From Epithemia pelagica (Eukaryota; Bacillariophyta; Bacillariophyceae; Surirellales; Surirellaceae): 64,000 nucleotides of DNA. Where the stretch lies: the NCBI GenBank assembly GCA_946965045.2, contig OX337231.1, positions 1,426,001 to 1,490,000 of the forward strand. The letters are read 5' to 3'. Positions 50,207-59,310 of the stretch are shown here, in pieces; within the stretch, counting starts at the first letter, position 1; the number at the start of each line of letters is the position of its first letter. A program made the position numbers and the translations under genes. The notes below the pieces were generated by a model, which was not told where the DNA came from, ran no database searches, and worked only from the letters and a program-made list of their open reading frames with translations.

Positions 50207-52125
50207 CTCCCTCCGGCTCTTTTTTATCGCACGAATTTTTTTTCTAAAAATCAGTCGCATAAACACCCGTCGTAGGACCTGGTACATTTCTACAGGAGGA
50301 TGGCCGGCTCATTCGGAGTCGAATTTTAGAGATGAACATACCCTGTGACACGTGCCACAAAATCTATCCATTCCTTCAATCTTCACTCCTCAACGGTTCA
50401 GCAATCTCCCTCCACCAAAAATAACCACGAATAGCAGCAGCAACAACAACGCAATACACAATGATCTATCCTATGGGTACAATCATTGGCCGTAGCCCCT
50501 AGTTGCCTCCTTGCTCAATTGGAGGTCAACCAGGTATTCTGTAGGACTAATAGGATTAGTTTCTACTCTTGCAGATTGCTGCTTGTAGGGCTGGAGAGAG
50601 CGTCTGTGACTTGCAGCACATGGGGAAGCTCCCCCCTTCTCTCCATGCCCTGTTTGTTCATATGTGGAATCTTGTAGTCATTCCCTCCTTCCTGTTCAAT
50701 TATTTGATTGAAACAGGACTGGAGGGTAAGCCATGTGTGGTTCAGTTTCTGTCTAGGGTATGAAGCAAAGGCAGACTGCACCGACTCAATCAGTTGCCCT
50801 TCACTCGACCCAACAATCAAACTATGACTCTGGATTGCACGAAAGAAACCCAGGTCACAGATATTTGTATCAGGACTGTTTGCAGCTTGGGTGAAAAACT
50901 CAGCCTTGACTCCCAACTCCTCCATGGCCCTCAGAAATTCAACAAAGTAGATGTCCCCTTCTTGAATGTGACTTTTTGCTCCGTCCTGCTGAATCCTCAG
51001 GGTCCTTCTGTTCCTGTCAGCTTCTGGCCATTTCTCCAATATAGCTGGCATGAGACATTCCATTAGTAGATCCCTGTAGACATCCCTAGTGATAGAAGTG
51101 TTCTTCCACACAAGGGTCCCTCTCTGCCTGTTCACGCTGTTTCGCTGTGCTGGAACCCACTCACCAACTGACCAAATGCCAAGTTTTCCATCCCACCACT
51201 GATTCAGTGCTGTAACAAAGCGAGGACGAGCAACTGCACACAAGAACATCACTTTGGTGATGTGGCTTTTGTGTTTGCAGGTTCTCAGGGGGTCATTTTC
51301 ATCGTCTGTCAACAGGAAGCGCTGTCCATCCCTTGAAACATGGAACCATTTTTCATCCACATGTATCATATCCATCATGTCTTGGTACTCACCGGGTTTC
51401 TGGGGATTGATGAATGAAGTTGCCATTAGGTATCTTGCCAGTTTGTTGGTTTCTGTCAGGTATGGCTTCAAAGCACTGGTGTGTGATCGAAGAGTGCCTT
51501 TCTTGATCCATCGCTGCACCGTGGATTTTGCCACACCCAGAACGGCGGAGAGTTGATTCTGAGATCGACGCATCATGAGGGGGATGGATTTAACCGTTTC
51601 CCTAACCGTAGGAGAAGAAGAAATACGAAATCGTCCGCGCAAGCTTGTCCCAGATGAAATTTCGGGCGAATGAATTACGCCCTCGGCACGTGTGCGCTCG
51701 GCACGCTTCCACAATCTACTTATGGTGGAGGGGTGCACATCAAACATTTTGGCGACGGATGTAAGAGCACCTCTAGGCAAGGACCCATTCTGGCAAGAAG
51801 CCATGAGAATGGAAATCGCACGCCCACGGTCTTCTGACCGTAACTCCTTGTACTTTGCACCCCTGCGGGCCTGCCCTGAAGGTGGCATGGCTTGGGTGGG
51901 CCTGGGGGTCAAGAACCGGTACGCAAAAGTCTGTCTTTGTCAATTTTCCTGTTTTAGTTGCCCACAACTCTCCAGGAATGAGAGATCGAACATACAAATT
52001 ATACATCGAAATGTAGGTCTTGTAAAGAGCTTTCGATCTATATAATTTTTAGCGCCAACGGGCTGGCGCTCGAGACGTTATGTCATTTTTCAAAACTTCG
52101 TGCGATAAAAAAGAGCCGGAGGGAG
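50207..52125 (-). mobile_element. plant-type mariner-like element, apparently complete
   Basis: A 1,919-base element has perfect 29-base terminal inverted repeats beginning CTCCCTCCGGCTCTTTTTTA, flanked by TA at 50205-50206 and 52126-52127. The CTCCCTCCG start is the hallmark of plant mariner and Stowaway elements. The element encodes one transposase on the minus strand. Identical ends, TA duplication and an unbroken reading frame suggest recent insertion. It lies inside the CAAGCTGG element. Confidence 0.92.
50563..51888 (-). CDS. Tc1/mariner-superfamily transposase (DD37D)
   Basis: The 441-residue protein has an N-terminal DNA-binding part with helix-turn-helix segments (LTSVAKMFDVHPSTISRLW at about 50-70 and AVLGVAKSTVQRWIKKG further on). 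The catalytic domain carries the three Asp residues in IHVDEKWFHV, RIQQDGAKSH and NSPDTNICDLGFF. Thirty-seven residues separate the second and third Asp, close to the DD39D of plant mariner-like elements, whose NSPDLNxLDLGFF motif is clearly recognisable here. The enzyme cuts at the terminal repeats and inserts at TA. The first ATG in the frame is at 51888 (MPPSGQARRG). No stop or frameshift, so the enzyme may be active. Confidence 0.93.
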   Translation of the reverse strand: MPPSGQARRGAKYKELRSEDRGRAISILMASCQNGSLPRGALTSVAKMFDVHPSTISRLWKRAERTRAEGVIHSPEISSGTSLRGRFRISSSPTVRETVKSIPLMMRRSQNQLSAVLGVAKSTVQRWIKKGTLRSHTSALKPYLTETNKLARYLMATSFINPQKPGEYQDMMDMIHVDEKWFHVSRDGQRFLLTDDENDPLRTCKHKSHITKVMFLCAVARPRFVTALNQWWDGKLGIWSVGEWVPAQRNSVNRQRGTLVWKNTSITRDVYRDLLMECLMPAILEKWPEADRNRRTLRIQQDGAKSHIQEGDIYFVEFLRAMEELGVKAEFFTQAANSPDTNICDLGFFRAIQSHSLIVGSSEGQLIESVQSAFASYPRQKLNHTWLTLQSCFNQIIEQEGGNDYKIPHMNKQGMERRGELPHVLQVTDALSSPTSSNLQE

Positions 52126-52210
52126 TAAACAGATTATCCAAAAACATCACGTACGCGGTGCCTGTATCTCGGGAAATAGCAGTGCTTCACGTTGTGCACT
52201 GTTCTGTGGT

Positions 52211-52307
52211 CGCCTCGTCCGCTGCCTCGTTTGTCTCCCCGGCTGTGTGAGAAGCTCTCGCCTCGTCCGCTGCCTCGTTTGTCCCCCCGGCTGTGTGAGA
52301 GACTGTA
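52211..52307. repeat. 48-base tandem repeat, two copies
   Basis: Two copies of a 48-base unit (52211-52258, 52259-52307) begin CGCCTCGTCCGCTGCCTCG and contain CCCCGGCTGTGTGAGA. A partial third copy follows. It is inside the right part of the CAAGCTGG element. On the minus strand it would encode a 16-residue Arg/Gln/Thr repeat, but no gene is supported. Confidence 0.8.
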
Positions 52308-52518
52308 GCCTCGTCCTCAACGCAGCACTTGACTGTATGACAACCAATTTCCCAAACCAGGATCTCTTCTTCACAATGTAGTCCACCTTATACCTATTAG
52401 AACGATTAGTAACATCAGCTCTTACGTTTACATCCCTAGTAGAGATTCGCACACATGCCTGGCCTGGAGATTGGAGATGAAACAGTCTGCCTAGGATACG
52501 CAGGCAGTTTGGAAGGAA

Positions 52519-53343
52519 TCATAAATGAACAGTACTATACGAATGATAATCCGCTACCAACCAGGAACACGAACTACCGCAATCAAAACCCCAAACTCTA
52601 GGAGTAGTACTCGGTAGGTTGTTGCTGTTGGTTGCATGGTGGTGATTGGATGCTTGAGGAGAATAATGGGGCTTGTTCTTTTTCAAAGAGGAGACTGCCA
52701 ACCCACTGTGTCCAGCCAGGCCGGTACGAAAGTTGATGGTGTAATTAAAGGACGAAATGGGCTGCAGGACCGGCGCCAGTGTGCTGGTCGTACTTCCTGG
52801 TGTCGCATTGACTCGTCCCGAAATGGTCGTTCCCGAGGAGTGGATGGTTTGGTTGGGAGTTGTGGATTGTGGATGAGACTGCGTTTGTCGATTGTTCGGC
52901 TGTTTGGGAAGAAGAATACCACTGATCGTTTGGTGATTGGTACCATTGCTGGTTCGGGGAAAGGGAAGAAACAAGTCTCGCATTACAGGATCCGTGCTTT
53001 GCGATATCAATCCGGTCGACAACAAGTTGGTTCCACATCCAAAGGAGACATCCACTTGATCATTGTCCACCACGGGCGTTTGTCTTGTATTTGGAATTGG
53101 CTGCATGAGAGTGTGATTATCATCACTGTCGCGATGTGGTTCCAGGTCCGAGTTGTCAATGGTCTTGGGGATATCGGGTGTCACTTGATGGTGGGGGCAA
53201 GACCCATAATGATCATGCCTCCAATCGACGTGGTGGGATGCATTCGATTGGGTGCCGTCGGTGTCCGCAACAATGGCTGAATCCCAGCTGCGTCGGTGGA
53301 GTTTGGGGAACAGGGGCCGCTTGTGTATCGGTCGGGTCCGCAC
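52519..53343 (-). CDS. possible hypothetical protein inside the CAAGCTGG element
   Basis: About 274 codons are open, rich in Asn, Thr, Ser, His and Pro, with segments such as VDVSFGCGTNLLSTG and SSFNYTINFRTGLAGHSG. No ATG opens the frame near its 5' end. An overlapping frame from the ATG at 53426 (MTTANLGKRCRSNQDHESPR) could splice into it, but I could not place a convincing pair of sites. No family recognised, and no transposase motif. It could be a captured gene fragment or the element's own product. Confidence 0.25.
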   Translation of the reverse strand: MRTRPIHKRPLFPKLHRRSWDSAIVADTDGTQSNASHHVDWRHDHYGSCPHHQVTPDIPKTIDNSDLEPHRDSDDNHTLMQPIPNTRQTPVVDNDQVDVSFGCGTNLLSTGLISQSTDPVMRDLFLPFPRTSNGTNHQTISGILLPKQPNNRQTQSHPQSTTPNQTIHSSGTTISGRVNATPGSTTSTLAPVLQPISSFNYTINFRTGLAGHSGLAVSSLKKNKPHYSPQASNHHHATNSNNLPSTTPRVWGFDCGSSCSWLVADYHSYSTVHL

Positions 53344-53667
53344 TCGACAATCGACGTGAGCGCCAAGCGCGGTGACTCATGGTCCTGGTTTGAACGGCAT
53401 CGTTTCCCCAAATTTGCCGTCGTCATGGTCGATAAGCAAAGGGGCATAGATGATTACTATCATTGTGTATGTATAAAATTGTCACTTTAGTATTTGTACT
53501 GTAATACACTAGGCAGGTCGCTCGTGAAGCCAGCTTGTAGATTCTCCTCCAAAAGACGTAGGAGTAATATATAATATCCTACCAGATTTGCCGCTCTTCT
53601 TTAATCCTTAGACTTCCACGCCGCGTTGTTGTTGGCAAACAACAAACAACAAACAACAAACAACATA

Positions 53668-54387
53668 CTCCCTCCGGCCTTTTTTTATCGCACGAAGTTG
53701 AGAAAAATGACATAACGTCTCGAGCGTCAGCCCGTTCGCGCTAAAAATTATATAGATCGAAAGCTTATTACTAGACTCAAATTTCCATGTATAATTTATA
53801 TGTTCCATCTCACAATCCTGGAGAGCTACATGGAACTAAAAGAGGCTAAAAACGCAATCCAAACTTTGGCGTACCGGTTCTGGCCCCCCAGGCGCACCCA
53901 AGGGATGGCACCCTCTAACTAGGCCCGCGAGGGGGTAAAGTACAAACAATTGCTGGCTAATGACTGTGGACGTTCTATAGACATTCATCTATCCTTCCCC
54001 ATCTGAATGGCACCTTGCCAGAGGTGTTTTGTCTTTCGTCGCCAAAATTTTTGGAGTTCATCGATCCATCATAAGTAGGCTATGAGAGTGCGCAGAGCAA
54101 CTCGCACGCGGTGGACTTAATTAACTCCCCCGAAATTTCATCCAACGCACGTGCGCGTGGTCGATTCCTATGTGTTCTTCGACTGCTGTTACAGAAGCGG
54201 TTAAAAGTGTCACGCGATAGAAGGATAGTTAGGTTGTGGCGCGTGTCACATTGAATGTTCATCTCTAAAATTCGACTCCGAATGAGCCGGCCATCCTCCT
54301 GTAGAAATGTACCAGGTCCTACGACGGGTGTTTATGCGACTGATTTTTAGAAAAATAGATCGTGCGATAAAAAAAGGCCGGAGGGAG
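53668..54387. mobile_element. deletion derivative of the mariner, opposite orientation
   Basis: A 720-base element has CTCCCTCCGG termini and TA flanks (53666-53667, 54388-54389). Its left 100 bases match the right end of the element at 50207-52125, and its right 135 bases match that element's left end, both inverted. A remnant of the region around the transposase start (GCGTACCGGTTCT, CCCCCCAGGCGCACCCAA) remains near 53870-53905; the catalytic part is gone. It is a nonautonomous copy that the intact transposase could move in principle. A (CAAACAA)n run sits just before its left end. Confidence 0.88.
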
Positions 54388-54452
54388 TAGGAGTATTATT
54401 ATGCGTCCACCAAGAAGACATAGATCAAGTGACAAGTTCTACTATCTACTAG

Positions 54453-55293
54453 TGTCTATTCTACCCCGGTACTCATATGAGGACAAATCCTCATATGAGT
54501 ACACTTTCAAAAGAAGAATATCAAATCAATCATGTACTCCTAAGTGGTTTTTAAGTTCAGATTCGTAATCTCCATACTTGAAAACGTACCCCCTGATGTT
54601 CTCATGCTTTAATTGTGATGAGTAGTGACGATACAGTATCAAAAACAGAATTCATCCATGTTGGAGCGATGGTGATTTTCTAAACTGAGTGTTTGGAGGG
54701 GATAAAACAGAAGACAATCAACCTGATGAGTGTTATTATCCCTAGTGATGATGACCAGTTGTCCTTTGCCTGATTGAGGCATCAGATTGAGAGAATTCAG
54801 CCAAAACAAGCCTCCATCACCACAGAGGAAAATTCTGAGACCGTAACAGCATTCGACACCAATACAGGGTCAAATGCGGCGTCTGAGCCTCCTGCACCCC
54901 AACAGTTCATGTACAGGAAGCACAGACACCTTCAGGGAACCAGGAAAGTGCAGTGGGAGACTCAAATCCGCCAATGTCTGTGAAGACAGTTGAACTCCCT
55001 CGACAAAATGGTTGGATTTGCCCTACATAAACTGGATGGATGCATTTTCCAACACACGTAGTGTCTTGCCACATAAACATAGAACATAATGGTTGATTGT
55101 GGTCTATTACTTTTCTATTTTAGTTGTTCATTTTTTTGGTAGAACGGCAGATTCCCATGGTTGGGTTACATTTTTTGTCGATAGCTTCGTACAAAAGCTA
55201 CTGTGGTCTACGTAGATATGATTTTAGTAGGATTGTCCTCATATGAGGACAAGCGCTGTCCTCATATGAGGACAAACCGGGGTAGAATAGACA
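54453..55293. mobile_element. TIR element with stacked palindromes at both ends
   Basis: Perfect 17-base inverted ends, TGTCTATTCTACCCCGG at 54453-54469 and its complement at 55277-55293, are flanked by CTAG on both sides (54449-54452, 55294-55297), possibly a target duplication (or TA within it). Just inside each end are hairpins. On the left, 15-base arms GTACTCATATGAGGA and complement (54469-54502) enclose a 4-base loop. On the right, two consecutive palindromes TGTCCTCATATGAGGACA (55235-55252, 55257-55274) are separated by GCGC. The 841-base body has one 69-codon frame (54774-54983) of no known family. Confidence 0.7.
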
Positions 55294-55299
55294 CTAGGG

Positions 55300-55875
55300 C
55301 AAGGATGCTACTGTGACGGCGTCACAAATCCATTTCGTCACCTGACATGACGAAAAACGGGCCATGTCACGTCAGCCCATCGGCCCCTGACATGACGGTG
55401 ACGAAAAAAGATATTCGTAGAAACTTCGCCGAAGTTCTTTGATAGCGATCAGATACGGCGAGAGAAGCTCAAAAACACTTTAAAAAGTGAAACATGGAGG
55501 CACACATCAATGAAGGTGCACCATCAATCCCTACAGACTTGGTAGTGGTGATGACCTTGACAGATGAAGATGACGACGCAGGTGCCGGCGGTGCCGGTGC
55601 TGGTACTGCTGCTGCTGACGAAGACTACTAACCTGACCCGGCAGACGACGACGAGGAAGAAGAGGAGGGAAATAGAAACCAGGGCATCGATGACAGAGTA
55701 GAAGAAGAAAGTTTACCACCTTTTCCAATTACTACCATGTTGCTTTCTGTCTGCATTGTGTATCCCAGTTCGGCGAGGGGGTGACGACATTTCGTCTAGT
55801 TCGTCAGCAGTTCGTCATTCGTCAAACTCGTCACGTCAGGCCGAGGGTCGGTGACGCGACGGACTTGCAAACTTG
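55300..55875. mobile_element. hAT-like nonautonomous element rich in TGACG motifs
   Basis: A 7-base direct repeat ACTAGGG (55293-55299 and 55876-55882) flanks imperfect ends CAAGGATGC and, inverted, CAAGTTTGC. About ten TGACG/CGTCA motifs cluster within 110 bases of each end, like the subterminal binding sites of hAT elements. The middle has a short frame (55495-55632) that begins MEAHINEGAPSIPTDLVVVM and turns into Asp/Gly/Ala repeats. No transposase remains. Superfamily assignment is tentative. Confidence 0.5.
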
Positions 55876-55889
55876 ACTAGGGAGTGTAA

Positions 55890-56648
55890 GGCTATCTCCA
55901 CCCGGGGCCGCTACAAAGGTCCAAAAACCGCTATCGAACTCCACCATCTCCTCTAACCGCTAAACAGCTCCGCTATCCGCTATTTTTGCCGCTATTTGGG
56001 GCCCCGCATAGCGGCAAAAATAGCGGATAATCGCGGAGCAGAATATAACCGTCGGCATAAATAAATTAGCGTCTGCTGCCAACAGTATCTCTCGTGTCGA
56101 AAACATGGCAATGGCACGTATTGATTGTGACAATCGCTTACCATCTCTTTTTCCATTGTTGTGTTCCCTACTTCCTACAATGGGACAAAAACTTTGCACA
56201 GCAAGATGATTCGAGGATCAGTGATCGGAAGGAATGCAACAATCAAACAAATGCATCATTCAAACTATTGATGAGTTCGATTATCATTGGACAGGGAATG
56301 GGACGATTGGACAGCAACCTACAACCTACATCTACATTGGCCATGAACAACAACATGATTCATCATGACAGTCAACAATGCAGAGGGAAAACAACGAGTC
56401 CTCCATCTTTGGTTTATGCTTTGTGCTCTCGTTGATTGTCTTGTTTGAATTCCGCAACTTCCGCGGCCGCACCCCTTTTTAACCGAAACGAGAGAGGGCA
56501 TATGCGCAATGCGTACGCGCAGCGGCGTTCTTTTAACGGAGATCGTGGAGTTTATTTCCCTTTGGCTCCGCTAATCCGCTATCCGGATAGCGAGGCCAAT
56601 CAGAAAGCCCCAATACGTCAGCATAGCGGCGCTCGGGTGGAGATAGCC
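55890..56648. mobile_element. Harbinger/Tourist-like MITE
   Basis: Inverted ends GGCTATCTCCACCCG at 55890 and complement ending at 56648 continue into CCGCTA. Both ends are flanked by TAA (55887-55889, 56649-56651), the 3-base duplication of PIF/Harbinger elements. The motif CCGCTAT/ATAGCGG recurs many times near both ends, including a hairpin around 55976-56025. No transposase frame is present; small internal frames have no family features. Confidence 0.7.
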
Positions 56649-56651
56649 TAA

Positions 56652-59310
56652 CTCTTGCTACCTACTACTACTACCTACTACTCCTAACTCCAGAAACAGA
56701 AATAATAATGAACTACTCCAACGATGAACTTCGGATTTTGGCTACTCTGAATCCGAACCGAGTCCGAAGTAGAGACTTTGCACGAATAGAGAGACTTGAC
56801 ATGATTTTCATGCCATCACCCTCTATAAAAGCTTTTCGGGTTGTTCTTGTACGTTGGCTAGTTGTACGTGGGACAATCGGATGTGACGTTTGCGGTTTGC
56901 GGTGCGCTGAACGCTGACTGATGATCCCGGAATTCTCATTTGGGTGGAGAAGGAGCGAGAAGCAATAATAATGTGAAGCGCGAACTCTGCAAACTTGGCG
57001 TAGTCTAATGCTTCGCGGTCATCTTCTTTTCGCTTCTTTCTTCCTTCTTCCTTACCCATCATCATCGATCTCATCTTACTCTAGGTAGAGATTTCATGAA
57101 TGCTCACACTACGTGCCTAGATAGAGGTAGTCGCTAGTTTTGTCCTGCACGGGAATGCCCCTTTGCCCCTTTTCACCTCTAGGCACATATGCACACATAC
57201 TCCAAGTATTCTACCTAGGTTTATCATCCATCATCTTAATACAAACACGTGCACCCACACTATCCTGCATTTCCTGTATGATCATATTAGGGACGGTTTT
57301 GGGCTGCAGCGATCGGGCGATAGCAACACTGGTGAGCTGAAGTCGCAACAGAAGCTACCTAGGTAGAACAACAGCACGCAAATAGGGTTTGAGAAAGGGA
57401 TCTTACAAACTGACAAAGGATGAAATAATCGAGAAAGGACAACTGACGTGGGAGAGAAGGAACCGCAGCACGGTCGGGTGCGACGGCGAGAAAGCCTCGA
57501 CGTCCCGTTGATCTGTATTAGTTTGACATAAGGCATTCGCAAAAATCAAGGTTTCGATTTTCAATGTTTCCATAAGAAAATGAATCCAAGAAGGTTGGAC
57601 TTCATCGCTTTCTACAGAGTCGATCTTTTGACTAATCTCGTGCTTCGTGAAGCATGGGTTTCTTTCAGATGCCTTAGGAATCATGCCAAACATCTCCAAC
57701 AACGTCATAGCAAAAAGGAACATATTCATCTCCTCGCTTGCCTCAAAATCTCGATCGAATCTTGTGATGCCTACTCGAGTTGGATCCCCAACCCTGACAG
57801 CAGCTCTGTAATTTCCCAAATAGCACGCATGCTCGAAATGGAAAATAGTAGATGGCTAGCCTTGTAGAGAACCTTTTCGAATCGAAGCAATATTTCAACA
57901 TGTAACGGGATATTTTGCTAAGATAGTGAATCAGATAGCGTCACTTGATAAAATGCCACATGGAAAGACCACAGATCTGGTTGCAGAACGAAATGCCGTA
58001 TCATCATCACGGCTGCAGAAGGCGTTAAATTGCATTGATGGGCAAATCGCGGAAAGTATGCTTGGGTTGGTGCTTTTTCTGGACGTTTGAATGCAGATAA
58101 ATCTGACGCACTTTGTTGAGGACCGACGCTCTGCTGTGGCGGTGATTGCTTTTGTGGAGAGCAAGTGCGATCCAGGGCTCATTTGAATCTTTGGTTTGTC
58201 GTAGACGGTCACCTGATCTCACGGAATCTACGCGTCAGGCTCTTGTATCTTCCATTTTCGTTCCATTCTTGTAAATCTGAATGACGGTGTAGGACGAGTT
58301 GCATAAGCATGACGCGGGATGGATGAGATGATTGTGAAATGATATATTTGACGACTCAATGTGATGTCGCGAGAAACAGAAAAACACCACGAACCCGCTG
58401 TTCCTTCGGGGGTGCTCCTAAAATCAAGGGATCATGTGCACATGACCCTTCAGGTAAAGGACAGATGGCTTCCGTGCCACTTCCATTAGGTGTAGTTCAG
58501 GTCCACTCAGGCAGCAGGGCTGCATCGCAATGACTCAAACCATTCACATTTGCTTCCTTTATCTTCGTTTTCAAATAGTCATTCGATGAAATTCGTATTT
58601 TGAATGTTTTGGGGTCGTTATCAAGGTCACCAACAAAGAACTTGTTCCAATTGTGGCTGTAATACTGTCGAGGCCACGGAATGTTTTTATCTCATGGAAA
58701 TGGGATTGTTCGACAAATTCGAGTTGGGTGCAAGAATCCAATAGGGCGCAGCGAACAAATCTTCAATAGTGGTTCCATCAGAGCTATTCAGATTCTCCAA
58801 AATGATTCCGTTCCCGTCGAAAATGTAGACTACGGTACTGATGTCCGCCATGGTCGTCTGATGCATCCTCTGGAGGGCCGTGGGGCGTGGGGGCCATTGA
58901 GGGGGTGGCATGTTAGGGGTCTTAAAAGGGATTGCGAGAGGTAGCCCCTCTTTCGTTTTTGGGATTTGGGACACGAGCAAGCACAAGCACGGGAGCAACC
59001 CCAAGCGAAAAGATTCTTTGGCTGTCTTTTCTCCATCCATTTTCGTTTCGAGCGAGTTCGCTTACCGAGTCCCTTCTTTACAGAGATATCTTTGTCAATA
59101 CGATCCAAGAAAAACTCTTGCAGGAACAACACCAGCAACACAAAAGCAAGTGTGTCTCCCTTTTTCACGGAACGCCCTCATCAGAACGCACTGGTAATCT
59201 TCCGACACGGGCACAAGAGAGAATCCTTTTCTGCTGGTTTGTGGTTGTGTTCTCGTCTGTTCGTTTGTTGCCATTGCACCCGTTTGTAACGTACCAAACC
59301 ACACTGCAAC
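56652..59310. other. 2.66 kb without a convincing gene
   Basis: A (CTA)-rich run follows the MITE (56658-56684). Several open frames of 60-140 codons exist on both strands (for example 57403-57819 minus and 58687-59040 minus), but they lack good starts or family features, and their frames overlap. One palindrome, CTACCTAGGTAG, is at 57355-57366. The last 300 bases are the upstream region of the gene at 59311. Unrecognised short or RNA genes are possible. Confidence 0.4.

Larger units (their letters stand above)
49944..53537. mobile_element. CAAGCTGG-terminus element with a nested mariner
   Basis: The left end starts CAAGCTGGCTTCGCG at 49944, and the right end is the reverse complement ending at 53537. 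Both carry an inner block, CTAGTGTATTACAGTACAAA, in inverted orientation, and TA flanks both ends. Without the mariner inserted at 50207-52125 the host element would be about 1.67 kb. The right part (52126-53537) holds a tandem repeat and a possible open frame at 52519-53343. No transposase signature was seen in the host part. Termini share the first eight bases with the 586-base element at 26378-26963. Superfamily unassigned. Confidence 0.6.

Noticed and set aside
57403-57819. Minus-strand frame of 138 codons
   Set aside because: It lacks an ATG near its 5' end and any recognisable motif, and overlaps an equally open plus-strand frame. It may be an exon, but nothing supports it.
58687-59040. 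Minus-strand frame of 117 codons starting with ATG
   Set aside because: Its first half overlaps the presumed upstream region of the gene at 59311 and its composition is mixed. No family recognised.
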